In this document: positions 49,532-57,858 of the stretch, in pieces | How the letters are laid out: each line of letters opens with the position of its first letter | Position numbering within the stretch: position 1 is the stretch's first letter | From: Terrabacter aerolatus | GTDB taxonomy: Bacteria > Actinomycetota > Actinomycetes > Actinomycetales > Dermatophilaceae | Assembly (NCBI RefSeq): GCF_007991735.1 | Contig: NZ_BJYX01000015.1 | Coordinates: forward strand, 46,904 to 110,903 | Direction: 5' to 3' | DNA: 64,000 nt | The notes under the pieces: generated by a model | Databases searched by the model: none | The model's input: only the letters and a program-made list of their open reading frames with translations | Told to the model about the DNA's origin: nothing | Position numbers and translations under genes: made by a program

Positions 49532-50473
49532 ATGATCCTCTTCGAGAACGTCACGAAGACCTACCCCCGGACCACGCGTCCGGCGCTCGACGACGTCAAC
49601 CTCGAGATCCCCCGGGGCGAGTTCGCCTTCGTGGTGGGCACATCGGGTTCGGGCAAGTCGACGATGATGCAGCTCGTCATGAAGGAGCAGGACGTCTCGC
49701 GCGGCCGCATCCTCGTGGCCGGGCGCGACCTCGACCGGCTGCCCGAGCGCAAGGTCCCGGCCCTGCGCCGCGAGATCGGCTGCGTCTTCCAGGACTTCCG
49801 CCTGCTGCCCAACAAGACGGTCTTCCAGAACGTCGCCTACGCCCTCCAGGTCCTCGGCAGCAGCCGCGCCCGGATCCGCCAGACGGTCCCGGAGACGCTC
49901 GAGCTCGTCGGCCTCGCCGGCATGGAGAAGCGTCTGCCGCACCAGCTCTCCGGTGGCGAGCAGCAGCGGGTCGCGATCGCGCGCGCCTTCGTCAACCGGC
50001 CGCCGATCCTGCTCGCCGACGAGCCCACCGGAAACCTCGACCCCGACACGAGCCTCGGCATCGTCCAGCTGCTCGACCGGATCAACCGCACGGGCACGAC
50101 CGTCGTCATGGCCACCCACGACACCGTCACGGTCAACGCCATGCGCAAGCGCGTCATCCGCCTCGACGGTGGCGTGCTCGTCAGCGACATGGAGGCGGGC
50201 GACTACACGACCGGCTCGATCCCGCGGGTCCGGCTCGGCGAGGAGGGCCCGGCGAGGCCGGTGGCCGACCTCCAGGTCCCCGACGGCTACGACGACGGCG
50301 TCCCGGCGGCCTACGCCCCGGGCGGCGGCCCGGCCGAGGGCCCCGGCGCCACGGGTGACGATGAGCAGGGCGAACGAGCGGGACTGGCGCCCATCGGGCG
50401 TGACGCGGACGAACCGCGTGCCAAGGGCGGGATCTTCCGCCGGCACAAGGCAGTCCAGACGAGCGACCGCTGA
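49532..50473 (+). CDS. ftsE: Cell-division ABC ATPase FtsE with long C-terminal extension
   Basis: FtsE is the ATPase that, with FtsX, activates wall hydrolases at the septum. Walker A GTSGSGKST is at 36-44, the signature LSGGEQQ near 138 and Walker B ILLADEP near 160. The usual FtsE ends near residue 229; this one continues about 85 residues with Gly/Pro/Asp-rich sequence and a basic end (FRRHKAVQTSDR). The ATG is reached after a ~100-base leader containing TAGCCT. ftsX follows 24 bases later. Confidence 0.96.
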   Translation: MILFENVTKTYPRTTRPALDDVNLEIPRGEFAFVVGTSGSGKSTMMQLVMKEQDVSRGRILVAGRDLDRLPERKVPALRREIGCVFQDFRLLPNKTVFQNVAYALQVLGSSRARIRQTVPETLELVGLAGMEKRLPHQLSGGEQQRVAIARAFVNRPPILLADEPTGNLDPDTSLGIVQLLDRINRTGTTVVMATHDTVTVNAMRKRVIRLDGGVLVSDMEAGDYTTGSIPRVRLGEEGPARPVADLQVPDGYDDGVPAAYAPGGGPAEGPGATGDDEQGERAGLAPIGRDADEPRAKGGIFRRHKAVQTSDR

Positions 50474-50497
50474 GCGCGAGACGGAGCGAGACACGAC

Positions 50498-51403
50498 ATG
50501 CGAATCCAGTTCCTCCTCGGCGAGATCGGCAACGGCCTCCGGCGCAACCTCTCGATGGCCGTCTCCGTCGTCATCGTCACGATGATCTCGATGTACCTGC
50601 TCGGTCTCGGCCTCATGGGCCAGCGGCAGGTCGACACCATGAAGGACTACTGGTACGACCGCGTCCAGGTCACGGTCATGCTCTGCGCCGAGAAGACCCG
50701 CTTCACCAACTGTGCCGGCCAGGCCACGACCGACGCCCAGCGCACGGCCATCAAGGCCGAGCTCGAGGCGCTCAAGCCGACCGTCAAGGACGTCTTCTAC
50801 GAGTCCCGTGACCAGGCCTACGACCGGTTCAAGCAGACGTACAAGAACTCGCCGCTCGCCCGGGCGGGGGAGTCCTACTTCGCCGACTCCTACCGGGTCA
50901 ACCTCAACGACGCGAGCAAGTTCGACGTCGTCGCGAGCTCGATCAAGGGCATGCCCGGGGTCGCCGACGTCCAGGACCAGAAGAAGCTCCTGGAGAAGTT
51001 CTTCACCTTCATGAACACCGTCTCGTGGGCGGCCATCGCGTTGTCCTCGCTCATGGTCTTCGCGGCCGTCATGCTCATCTCGACGACGATCCGCCAGACC
51101 GCCTTCAGCCGGCGGCGCGAGACGGGGATCATGCGGCTCGTGGGGGCCTCGAACTTCACCATCCGCTTCCCGTTCGTCATGGAGACGGTCCTGTCGAGCG
51201 TGCTCGGCGCGGTGCTCGCGATGGGCATGCTGTGGGCCACGGTGCGCTACGGCGTCGTCGGGTTCCTGAGCCAGGCCCTCACCGACACGGCCTTCATCGG
51301 GGTGGCGGACGTCTACTACGTCGCGCCCTTCGTCGTGGTCGGTGTCGTCGTGCTGTCCAGCCTCACCTCGTGGGTGACGCTGCGCCGCTACCTGCGCGTC
51401 TGA
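50498..51403 (+). CDS. ftsX: Cell-division membrane protein FtsX
   Basis: FtsX (301 residues) has the family layout: an N-terminal span (~20-40), an extracytoplasmic domain (~45-170) with a cysteine pair (CAEKTRFTNC), and three further spans at ~175-200, ~225-250 and ~270-295. The loop RRRETGIMRLVGASNFTIRFPF is the conserved cytoplasmic coupling motif. It works with FtsE and probably contacts the M23 coiled-coil protein encoded next. Confidence 0.95.
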   Translation: MRIQFLLGEIGNGLRRNLSMAVSVVIVTMISMYLLGLGLMGQRQVDTMKDYWYDRVQVTVMLCAEKTRFTNCAGQATTDAQRTAIKAELEALKPTVKDVFYESRDQAYDRFKQTYKNSPLARAGESYFADSYRVNLNDASKFDVVASSIKGMPGVADVQDQKKLLEKFFTFMNTVSWAAIALSSLMVFAAVMLISTTIRQTAFSRRRETGIMRLVGASNFTIRFPFVMETVLSSVLGAVLAMGMLWATVRYGVVGFLSQALTDTAFIGVADVYYVAPFVVVGVVVLSSLTSWVTLRRYLRV

Positions 51404-51541
51404 CCGTCCCGGGGCGGATGTCCCGATTGTCCTGCTGGCGATGCGTCGCGCGGTGCATGCTGTCCCCGTCGAACCCGGACGCGTGGTCGTGATCGGGCGA
51501 AATCTCCCCAACGCGAGTGACGTGTGGTACCAATGGAGCAT

Positions 51542-53053
51542 ATGTGGCTCATGAGGCGTTCTGAGAAGAGCGGTCCCGCGACGAAACTGACCGCGGCGGG
51601 GCTCGCTCTGGCGTGCTCCGTGTCTGTCGGCACGGCCCTCGTCGCGCGTGCGGACTCGGTGTCGGACCAGAAGAAGAAGAACGACCAGAAGATCGCGGCG
51701 CTCGGCCAGCAGCTCGAGGGCACCAACGCCTCGCTCGCCCAGGCCTACGTCAACCTCGAGCGCACCAACGCGGCCCTGCCGATCGCCCAGCAGCGGGTGG
51801 CCGCCGCCCAGAGCGCCCAGGCCCAGGCCGTGGCCGCCCAGGCTGAGGCCGAGGACACCGAGGCCCGGGCGATCGACGCCGAGGCCAAGGCCCGCGCCCA
51901 CAACGACGAGGTCGCCCAGCGCCTCGCCGTCGCGCAGGCCAACGAGCAGCGCGCCAAGGAGCAGCTGGCCAAGAGCTCCACCGACCTCGTCTCGAGCCAG
52001 GACGCCCTCGACTCCTACGCCGCCGAGGTCTTCCAGGGCTCGGACCAGGAGTCCCAGCTCGGCATGGTGTTCGGCTCGACGTCACCGCAGGACTTCGCCA
52101 ACCGCCTCGTCATGGCCGACACGGCCAGCGCCGTCGCCAGCGACACCATCGACAAGCTCGCGGCGATGACCGCCGACAACACCTCGACGCGGTCCTACCT
52201 CACGTCGGTCCGCGGCGAGATCGACGACCTCAAGCGACAGGCGCAGGCTGCGCTGCAGGGAGCCGAGGCGGCCGCCGCTGCGGCCACCCAGGCCAAGAAC
52301 CAGTCCATCGTCGCCAAGAACAACGCGATCACGGCCGCCCAGAACGCCGCCGCCGCCAAGACCCAGCTCGACCAGCTCAAGGCCCAGCAGGCGAGCGCCG
52401 CCGCCGACCTCGCGGCGCAGCGACAGAACGAGGCCGCGGACCTCGCGTCGGCCCAGGCCGAGTCCAACCGCCTCCAGGCCATCCTCGTCGAGCAGGCGCG
52501 CAAGGCGCGCATCGCCGAGCAGCAGCGGCTGGCCAGGCTGCAGGCCCAGCGCGACGCCAAGATCCGCGCCGAGCGGGCCAAGGCCGCCGCCGCGAAGAGC
52601 CGCGGCCAGGTCTACGTCCCCAAGGACCCGCCGCCGGTGCAGAGCGACCCGACGCCGTCGAACTACCTGACGTACCCGGCCAACGGCCCGACGACCTCGG
52701 GGTTCGGCATGCGCTGGCACCCGATCCTCAAGAAGTGGATGCTCCACGACGGTCTCGACTGGGGCATCCCCTGTGGGACACCGGTCTACGCCGCAGCACC
52801 GGGAGACGTCATCCGTGCCGGCTGGCGGGCGAGCGGCTGGGGCAACCAGGTCGTCATCGACCACGGCATCCACCGCGGGGTCGACCTCGTGACGACCTAC
52901 AACCACCTGACGAGCATCGTGAAGTTCAGCGGGTCGGTGAACCGTGGCCAGCTCATCGGCTACTCGGGCACGACGGGCTACTCCACCGGCTGCCACCTGC
53001 ACTTCGGCGTCTACGAGGACGGCACCCCGGTCGACCCGCGCAAGTGGCTCTGA
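51542..53053 (+). CDS. Secreted coiled-coil M23 peptidase (EnvC/RipC/PcsB-like)
   Basis: This is a 503-residue secreted protein likely activated by FtsEX. A signal peptide ends near residue 38 (VARADSVSD). A long coiled coil (~40-340) of Ala/Gln/Glu-rich heptads follows, then the LytM domain (~375-500). The zinc ligands are visible as HDGLD near residue 402 and HLHFG near 485. The coupling of FtsEX with a coiled-coil hydrolase is established in Mycobacterium (RipC) and Streptococcus (PcsB). In-frame ATGs at 51533, 51542 and 51551 all give the same mature protein; the exact start is uncertain. Confidence 0.9.
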   Translation: MWLMRRSEKSGPATKLTAAGLALACSVSVGTALVARADSVSDQKKKNDQKIAALGQQLEGTNASLAQAYVNLERTNAALPIAQQRVAAAQSAQAQAVAAQAEAEDTEARAIDAEAKARAHNDEVAQRLAVAQANEQRAKEQLAKSSTDLVSSQDALDSYAAEVFQGSDQESQLGMVFGSTSPQDFANRLVMADTASAVASDTIDKLAAMTADNTSTRSYLTSVRGEIDDLKRQAQAALQGAEAAAAAATQAKNQSIVAKNNAITAAQNAAAAKTQLDQLKAQQASAAADLAAQRQNEAADLASAQAESNRLQAILVEQARKARIAEQQRLARLQAQRDAKIRAERAKAAAAKSRGQVYVPKDPPPVQSDPTPSNYLTYPANGPTTSGFGMRWHPILKKWMLHDGLDWGIPCGTPVYAAAPGDVIRAGWRASGWGNQVVIDHGIHRGVDLVTTYNHLTSIVKFSGSVNRGQLIGYSGTTGYSTGCHLHFGVYEDGTPVDPRKWL

Positions 53054-53196
53054 GGCCGGCTCGTCGAAACCGACTCTGACTCGGGCACCGTCCCGGGGTA
53101 GCGTTGGTCCGCTGTCCCGCCTGCCGCGGTGACGGCAGCCCATGCACCCGCGCACTCGTCGTGCGCTGTCGCAGACTCGAGTCGGAAGGACGTCCG

Positions 53197-53670
53197 GTGG
53201 CCAAGGAGAAGGGGCGGTCGCTCATCGCGAGCAACCGCAAGGCCCGACACGACTACCTCATCGACGACACGTTCGAGGCGGGCATCGTGCTGTCGGGCAC
53301 CGAGGTCAAGGCGTTGCGCATGGGCCGTGCCTCGCTCGTCGACGGGTTCGCGATGTTCACCGGTGACGAGCTCTACCTCGAGAACGTCCACATCCCCGAG
53401 TACCTCAACGGCACGTGGAACAACCACGCCCCGCGCCGCAAGCGCAAGCTGCTCCTGCACCGGGCCGAGCTCGAGAAGATCGCCCACAAGACCCGCGAGA
53501 GCGGCCGCACCATCGTGCCGCTGTCGCTGTACTTCAAGGACGGGCGCGCCAAGGTGGAGATCGCCATCGCGACCGGCAAGAAGGAGTACGACAAGCGTCA
53601 CGCCCTCCGCGAGCGCCAGGACAACCGTGAGGCCGAGCGGGCCATGAGCGCGGCCAACCGCCGCCGCTGA
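53197..53670 (+). CDS. smpB: SsrA-binding protein SmpB
   Basis: SmpB (157 residues) binds tmRNA and delivers it to stalled ribosomes. It shows [40 protein letters not shown] and the conserved basic tail ([19 protein letters not shown]). The GTG at 53197 follows GGAAGGA by six bases; an upstream in-frame reading is not protein-like. Its RNA partner ssrA lies about 8 kb downstream in this window. Confidence 0.97.
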   Translation: MAKEKGRSLIASNRKARHDYLIDDTFEAGIVLSGTEVKALRMGRASLVDGFAMFTGDELYLENVHIPEYLNGTWNNHAPRRKRKLLLHRAELEKIAHKTRESGRTIVPLSLYFKDGRAKVEIAIATGKKEYDKRHALRERQDNREAERAMSAANRRR

Positions 53671-53691
53671 CCGGTCCTCGCTGGGAGGCGC

Positions 53692-53710
53692 GCGACCCGG
53701 GACGGGTCGC
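53692..53710 (+). terminator. Short hairpin after smpB
   Basis: GCGACCCG and CGGGTCGC pair around GGA, 21 bases after the smpB stop. Confidence 0.45.
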
Positions 53711-53778
53711 CCGGAACCGTCGGCGTGCTCGCAGCGTCCGGTGTCAGGATGATGGGACCAACGACGTGGAGGGACCCG

Positions 53779-55755
53779 ATGGCTGGTTCGACCGGATCGA
53801 CCCGACCGAGCGTGCGGCACGGGCGGCGCCTCGGCGTGCTGGGTCTCCTCCTCGCGGCCGCGCTGCTCCTCGTCGGGCCCGTCGGGAGCGCGTATGCCGC
53901 GGGCGACGAGGCCATGGACTCCTTCGTGGCCGTCTACGACCTCCAGCCTGACGGCAGCATGAAGGTGACCGAGACGATCACCTGGCGCTTCCCGTCGGGT
54001 GAGCAGCGGCACGGCATCTTCCGTGACGTCGTCGTGCGGATGGGCTGGAACAACGAGGAGAACCGCTACCGCTACTACGATCTGACCGACGTCACGGTCT
54101 CGAGCCCGAGCGGCGCCCCGGCGGCCTTCCAGGTGAGCGACAACGGGGCTGCCCGCGAGATCCGCATCGGGTCGGCCGACGAGTACACGAGCGGGACGCA
54201 GGTCTACACGGTCGGCTACACGCTCCACAACGTGCTCAACCCCATCACGGCCGACGGCAAGCCCGCCGCGGACTCGAGCCAGGCGTCCACGGTCGAGCTC
54301 TACTACAACGTCTTCGGCACCAACGAGACGACGCCGCGTGACCGGGTCTCGGTCACCGTCAACGCCCCGACGGGCTCGACGAAGGTCGCCTGCTACCGGG
54401 GTGTCAGCCGCTCCGACCCCCCGTGCCAGGCCACGTCCGGGGAGCCGGCGAGGTTCTCGGCCGACGGGCTGGCCTCGGGCGACGCCCTGTCGGTGCTCGC
54501 CTCCTACCCGGCCTCGGCCTTCACCGACGTGCGGGCCGACGTCCGCCAGGGTGACTCGGGCTCGTCGGTGGGCTCCGACGCCGCGCCGGCCGCCAACGCG
54601 GCGGCCTGGGCCGGCGCCATCGGCGCCCCGGTGCTCGCGCTGGCGGTCATGGGCGCCCTCGTGTGGACCCGTGGCCGGGACGAGCGGTATGCCGACCTCA
54701 CGCCCGGGCTCTCACCGGCCGTCGGCACCGGGGCCGTCGGTGACGGCACGCCGTCGGCAGCCACCGTGCGTGGCGGCTCCCCGACGGTGGCCGTGCAGTT
54801 CCAGCCACCTCGCGGCGTGCAGCCCGGCATGGTCGGCACCATCATCGACGAGACGGCCAACCCGATCGACGTGTCCGCGACCCTCATCGACCTCGCGGTG
54901 CGCGGCTTCCTGCGCATCGAGGAGATCGGCGGGGAGGGCCTGTTCAGCCGCACCGACTGGACCCTGACCCGGCTGGCGCCGCCGGCCGACGAGCGCCTGC
55001 TGCCCTACGAGCGGCAGCTGCTCGACGGCGTCTTCTCCACCCGCGGCGACGTCGTCCGGCTGTCCGAGCTGAAGAACACCTTCGCGAGCACCCTCAAGCG
55101 CATCCAGGGGGCCATGTACCAGGAGGTCGTGACCCGCGGCTGGTTCCGCTCGTCGCCCCAGACCCAGCGCGGCGCGTGGCAGGGCCTGGGCCTCGTCATC
55201 GCCGCGCTCGGCGGGCTCGTGCTCTTCTACGGACGTCCCGCGGTCAGCGCCATCCTCGGTGGCGGTTTCAGCGGGGGAGTGGCGCTCGGCATCGGTCTCA
55301 TCGTCGCGGGCCTCATCGTCTGGGTCCTCGGCGGGCGGATGGCCGCCAAGACGGCGGAGGGGTCGGCCGTCCTGGCGCAGTCGCTCGGTTTCAAGGAGTA
55401 CCTCACGACCGCCGAGGCCGGCCAGATCGAGTTCGAGGAGGCCTCCAACGTCTTCAGCCGCTACCTGCCGTATGCCGTCGTGTTCGGCGTCGCCGACCGC
55501 TGGGCCAAGACCTTCGCCGACGTCGCCAAGGCCGCCGAGGCGGCGAACCAGCCGCTCATCATGCCGACGTGGTACGTCTGGAGCGGCAACGCCTTCCCGG
55601 ACTTCACGAGCATCGCCGCCGGTGTCGACTCCTTCTCGACGACCTCGACCGGAACGTTCACCTCGACGCCGGGCTCCTCGGGCTCATCGGGCTTCTCCGG
55701 CGGGGGCGGCTTCTCCGGTGGCGGTGGCGGTGGCTCCTCGTCCGGGTCCTGGTAG
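53779..55755 (+). CDS. DUF2207 membrane protein
   Basis: This is a 658-residue protein. A signal/anchor peptide (~20-42, ending GSAYAAG) precedes an extracytoplasmic DUF2207 domain (FVAVYDLQPDGSMKVTETITWRFPSGEQRHGIFRDV), a span near ~275-295, a cytoplasmic or wall region, paired spans near ~480-520 and a Gly/Ser-rich end (FSGGGGFSGGGGGGSSSGSW). Function is unknown in all bacteria. The ATG at 53779 has GGAGGG five bases upstream; earlier in-frame codons lack a site. Its last 72 bases overlap the convergent transporter gene. Confidence 0.85.
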   Translation: MAGSTGSTRPSVRHGRRLGVLGLLLAAALLLVGPVGSAYAAGDEAMDSFVAVYDLQPDGSMKVTETITWRFPSGEQRHGIFRDVVVRMGWNNEENRYRYYDLTDVTVSSPSGAPAAFQVSDNGAAREIRIGSADEYTSGTQVYTVGYTLHNVLNPITADGKPAADSSQASTVELYYNVFGTNETTPRDRVSVTVNAPTGSTKVACYRGVSRSDPPCQATSGEPARFSADGLASGDALSVLASYPASAFTDVRADVRQGDSGSSVGSDAAPAANAAAWAGAIGAPVLALAVMGALVWTRGRDERYADLTPGLSPAVGTGAVGDGTPSAATVRGGSPTVAVQFQPPRGVQPGMVGTIIDETANPIDVSATLIDLAVRGFLRIEEIGGEGLFSRTDWTLTRLAPPADERLLPYERQLLDGVFSTRGDVVRLSELKNTFASTLKRIQGAMYQEVVTRGWFRSSPQTQRGAWQGLGLVIAALGGLVLFYGRPAVSAILGGGFSGGVALGIGLIVAGLIVWVLGGRMAAKTAEGSAVLAQSLGFKEYLTTAEAGQIEFEEASNVFSRYLPYAVVFGVADRWAKTFADVAKAAEAANQPLIMPTWYVWSGNAFPDFTSIAAGVDSFSTTSTGTFTSTPGSSGSSGFSGGGGFSGGGGGGSSSGSW

Positions 55756-56922
55756 GGCGGTCGTCCCGGCCCCGCCGCCGACGCGTCCGGCGGCGAGCGC
55801 CAGCACCGCACCGATACCGGCCACGACGCCACAGAGCGGCCACAACAGACCCGGCGCTGCGGCATACACGATCCCGCCGAGCGGGGCCGAGAGCATCGTG
55901 CCGCTCGTCGCAGCCCCCGTGTAGAGGCCCTGGTACTGCCCGACGAGGTGGGGCGGTGCGGCATCGAGGACGTGCGCCGTCGCGGTCGTCTTGTAGAGGA
56001 TCTCGCCGGCGGTCAGGACCACCATGGCGACGACGGCCGCGACGGCGACGCCGAGCCAGGGGAGCCCGAAGACGACGAAGCCGACCGCCACGAGGGCGTA
56101 CCCGGTCGCGATGACGGGAATGGCGGGCCGATCGCGCAGCCAGAGGGCCACGGGGATCTCGAGGACCAGGATGAGGCCCGACCCGATCGCGACGAGCAGG
56201 GTGTAGAGCGCCAGCGGCTGGCCGTGGTCGCGGAGGTGCAGCGGCAGGGTGGAGTAGAGCTGCCGGTAGACGAGGACGACGCCGGGCAGGAGCAGCAGCA
56301 GCGAGCGGTCGGCCCGGACGGCGCGCCACAGCCCGGACGGCGCGCCCTCCGCCCGGACGACCGGCGCCTCGTCCGGCAGGAAGCGCGACGTGACGTGCCG
56401 CAGCACGAGGGTCAGCACGCCGTCGAGGACGAAGAGCGTGTCGTAGCCGCGCGCCGCGAGCAGCGCGCCGACCGGTGGGCCGATGACGAAGCCGGCGTTG
56501 GAGGCGGCCCGGCTGACGGCCACCGACGACCGTCTCGACCCTGCCGGGACGGCGAGCGCGGCAAGGGCCCCCTGCCCCAGCGACGCCACGGCGCCGAGGT
56601 AGCCGGTGAGGGGCATCGTCACGGCGAGCAACCAGACGGGTTGCCACGGGATCAGGGCCGTGAGGACGCCGACGGCGCTGGCGGTCAGGAGCAGGACGCG
56701 CCGGTGTCCGTGCCGGTCGCCGAAGCGGCCGCCGGTGACGTTGCCGAGCAGGGCCCCGACGCCGTTCGACCCGGCGACGATCCCGGCGGGCACGACGCCC
56801 AGCCCTCGCGGGCCGGTGAGGTAGAGCACGAGGAAGAGCATGAGAAAGGCGCTGGCCGAGCTCACGAAGCGGCCGGCGGCCAGCACCCAGACGACGCGTG
56901 GCAGGTCTCGCAGCTCACCCAT
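55684..56922 (-). CDS. MFS transporter
   Basis: This is a 412-residue major facilitator with 12 spans. The first inner loop GNVTGGRFGDRHGHRRVLLL is the MFS motif A. The pattern resembles MdtH-type drug exporters. The gene is divergent from the HxlR-peroxiredoxin regulator, so its product may be under that regulator's control. Its C-terminal ~24 codons lie antisense to the DUF2207 tail; they are Gly/Ala/Pro-rich and not needed for the fold. The substrate is unknown. Confidence 0.85.
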   Translation of the reverse strand: MGELRDLPRVVWVLAAGRFVSSASAFLMLFLVLYLTGPRGLGVVPAGIVAGSNGVGALLGNVTGGRFGDRHGHRRVLLLTASAVGVLTALIPWQPVWLLAVTMPLTGYLGAVASLGQGALAALAVPAGSRRSSVAVSRAASNAGFVIGPPVGALLAARGYDTLFVLDGVLTLVLRHVTSRFLPDEAPVVRAEGAPSGLWRAVRADRSLLLLLPGVVLVYRQLYSTLPLHLRDHGQPLALYTLLVAIGSGLILVLEIPVALWLRDRPAIPVIATGYALVAVGFVVFGLPWLGVAVAAVVAMVVLTAGEILYKTTATAHVLDAAPPHLVGQYQGLYTGAATSGTMLSAPLGGIVYAAAPGLLWPLCGVVAGIGAVLALAAGRVGGGAGTTALPGPGRGATATATGEAAPAGEAR

Positions 56923-56935
56923 CCGGCCATCACAC

Positions 56936-56962
56936 CTTAGTCAGTCTCTTTTGGGAACTAAG
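56936..56962. promoter_or_regulatory. Candidate operator between MFS and HxlR genes
   Basis: CTTAGT (56936-56941) and ACTAAG (56957-56962) form an inverted repeat across an unusually AT-rich 27 bases, immediately beside the -10 box of the HxlR gene. An autoregulated HxlR site is the natural reading. Confidence 0.55.
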
Positions 56963-56963
56963 T

Positions 56964-56969
56964 TAGGAT
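56964..56969 (+). promoter_or_regulatory. -10 box of a probable leaderless promoter (HxlR fusion)
   Basis: TAGGAT is followed by six bases and the ATG at 56976. It abuts the inverted repeat. Confidence 0.5.
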
Positions 56970-56975
56970 GGCGGC

Positions 56976-57836
56976 ATGACGAGGCGGCACGCGCGGCCCG
57001 ACGACCTCTGCGGCATCGCCCATGCCGTCGGCGTCCTGGGCGACCCGTGGAGCCTGCTCGTCCTGCGCGACGTCGCCGGGGGCCGGACGCGGTTCGAGCA
57101 GCTCGTCGCCGAGACAGGCATCTCGCGCAAGGTGCTCAGCCAGCGCCTCGAGGCCCTCGTCTCGGACGGCATCCTCGAGCGCCGCGCCTACTCCGGGCGG
57201 CCACCCCGTCACGAGTACGTCCTGACGGACCTCGGCCGCGGCGCCCTTCCGGTCCTCGGCGCCCTGCAGGAGTTCGGTGACACGTGGCTGCTCGGCGACG
57301 GCGCGCCTGATGCCGGCGCCCCCGCCGACTCCAACGAGGTGGCCCGGGTGGGCGCCCTGGTCGGGGAGCGGGTCCCGCAGCTCCAGACCCTCGACCCCGT
57401 CTCGGACGACGCACTCACCGTCGTCTACTGCTACCCGGGCAACGCCTTCCCCGGCGCCGACGAGATCCCCGGCGGCATCGGCTGCACCCTCGAGTCGTGC
57501 ACGTACCGCGACCGCCTCTGCGACTTCGCGGCACTCGGCGCCACCGTCGTCGGCGTCTCGACCCAGCGCCCGAGCGAGCAGTCGGCGTTCGCCGCGGCCC
57601 ACGGCATACGCTTCCCGCTCCTCTCCGACACGGACCTCGAGCTGACGACGGCCCTGCGGCTGCCCACCTTCCGGGCCGGTGGCGCGACCCGGCTCAAGCG
57701 GCAGACCCTCGTGGTCGACCGGGACCGCGTCGTGCGGGCCACGCTCTTCCCCATCACCGACGTCACCGGGTCGGTCGAGGAGTCCCTGCGGATCGTGCGC
57801 GGGCTCGCGGAGACCGGCGCCCGGTCGACCGGTTAG
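56976..57836 (+). CDS. HxlR-type regulator fused to a PrxQ-like peroxiredoxin
   Basis: This is a 286-residue fusion. Residues 1-105 are an HxlR winged helix (CGIAHAVGVLGDPWSLLVLRDV, with Cys12 at the position used for redox sensing in some HxlR proteins; GRPPRHEYVLTDLGR). Residues ~120-280 are an AhpC/BCP fold. IGCTLESCTYRD carries Cys170 and Cys175 with the five-residue spacing of atypical 2-Cys PrxQ. Cys152 and Cys182 are extra. It probably senses peroxide or a reactive compound and controls itself and the divergent MFS gene through the repeat at 56936-56962. The domains are clear; the regulatory target is inferred. Confidence 0.8.
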   Translation: MTRRHARPDDLCGIAHAVGVLGDPWSLLVLRDVAGGRTRFEQLVAETGISRKVLSQRLEALVSDGILERRAYSGRPPRHEYVLTDLGRGALPVLGALQEFGDTWLLGDGAPDAGAPADSNEVARVGALVGERVPQLQTLDPVSDDALTVVYCYPGNAFPGADEIPGGIGCTLESCTYRDRLCDFAALGATVVGVSTQRPSEQSAFAAAHGIRFPLLSDTDLELTTALRLPTFRAGGATRLKRQTLVVDRDRVVRATLFPITDVTGSVEESLRIVRGLAETGARSTG

Positions 57837-57858
57837 GCGCCCGCCCACGACCTCGTCG

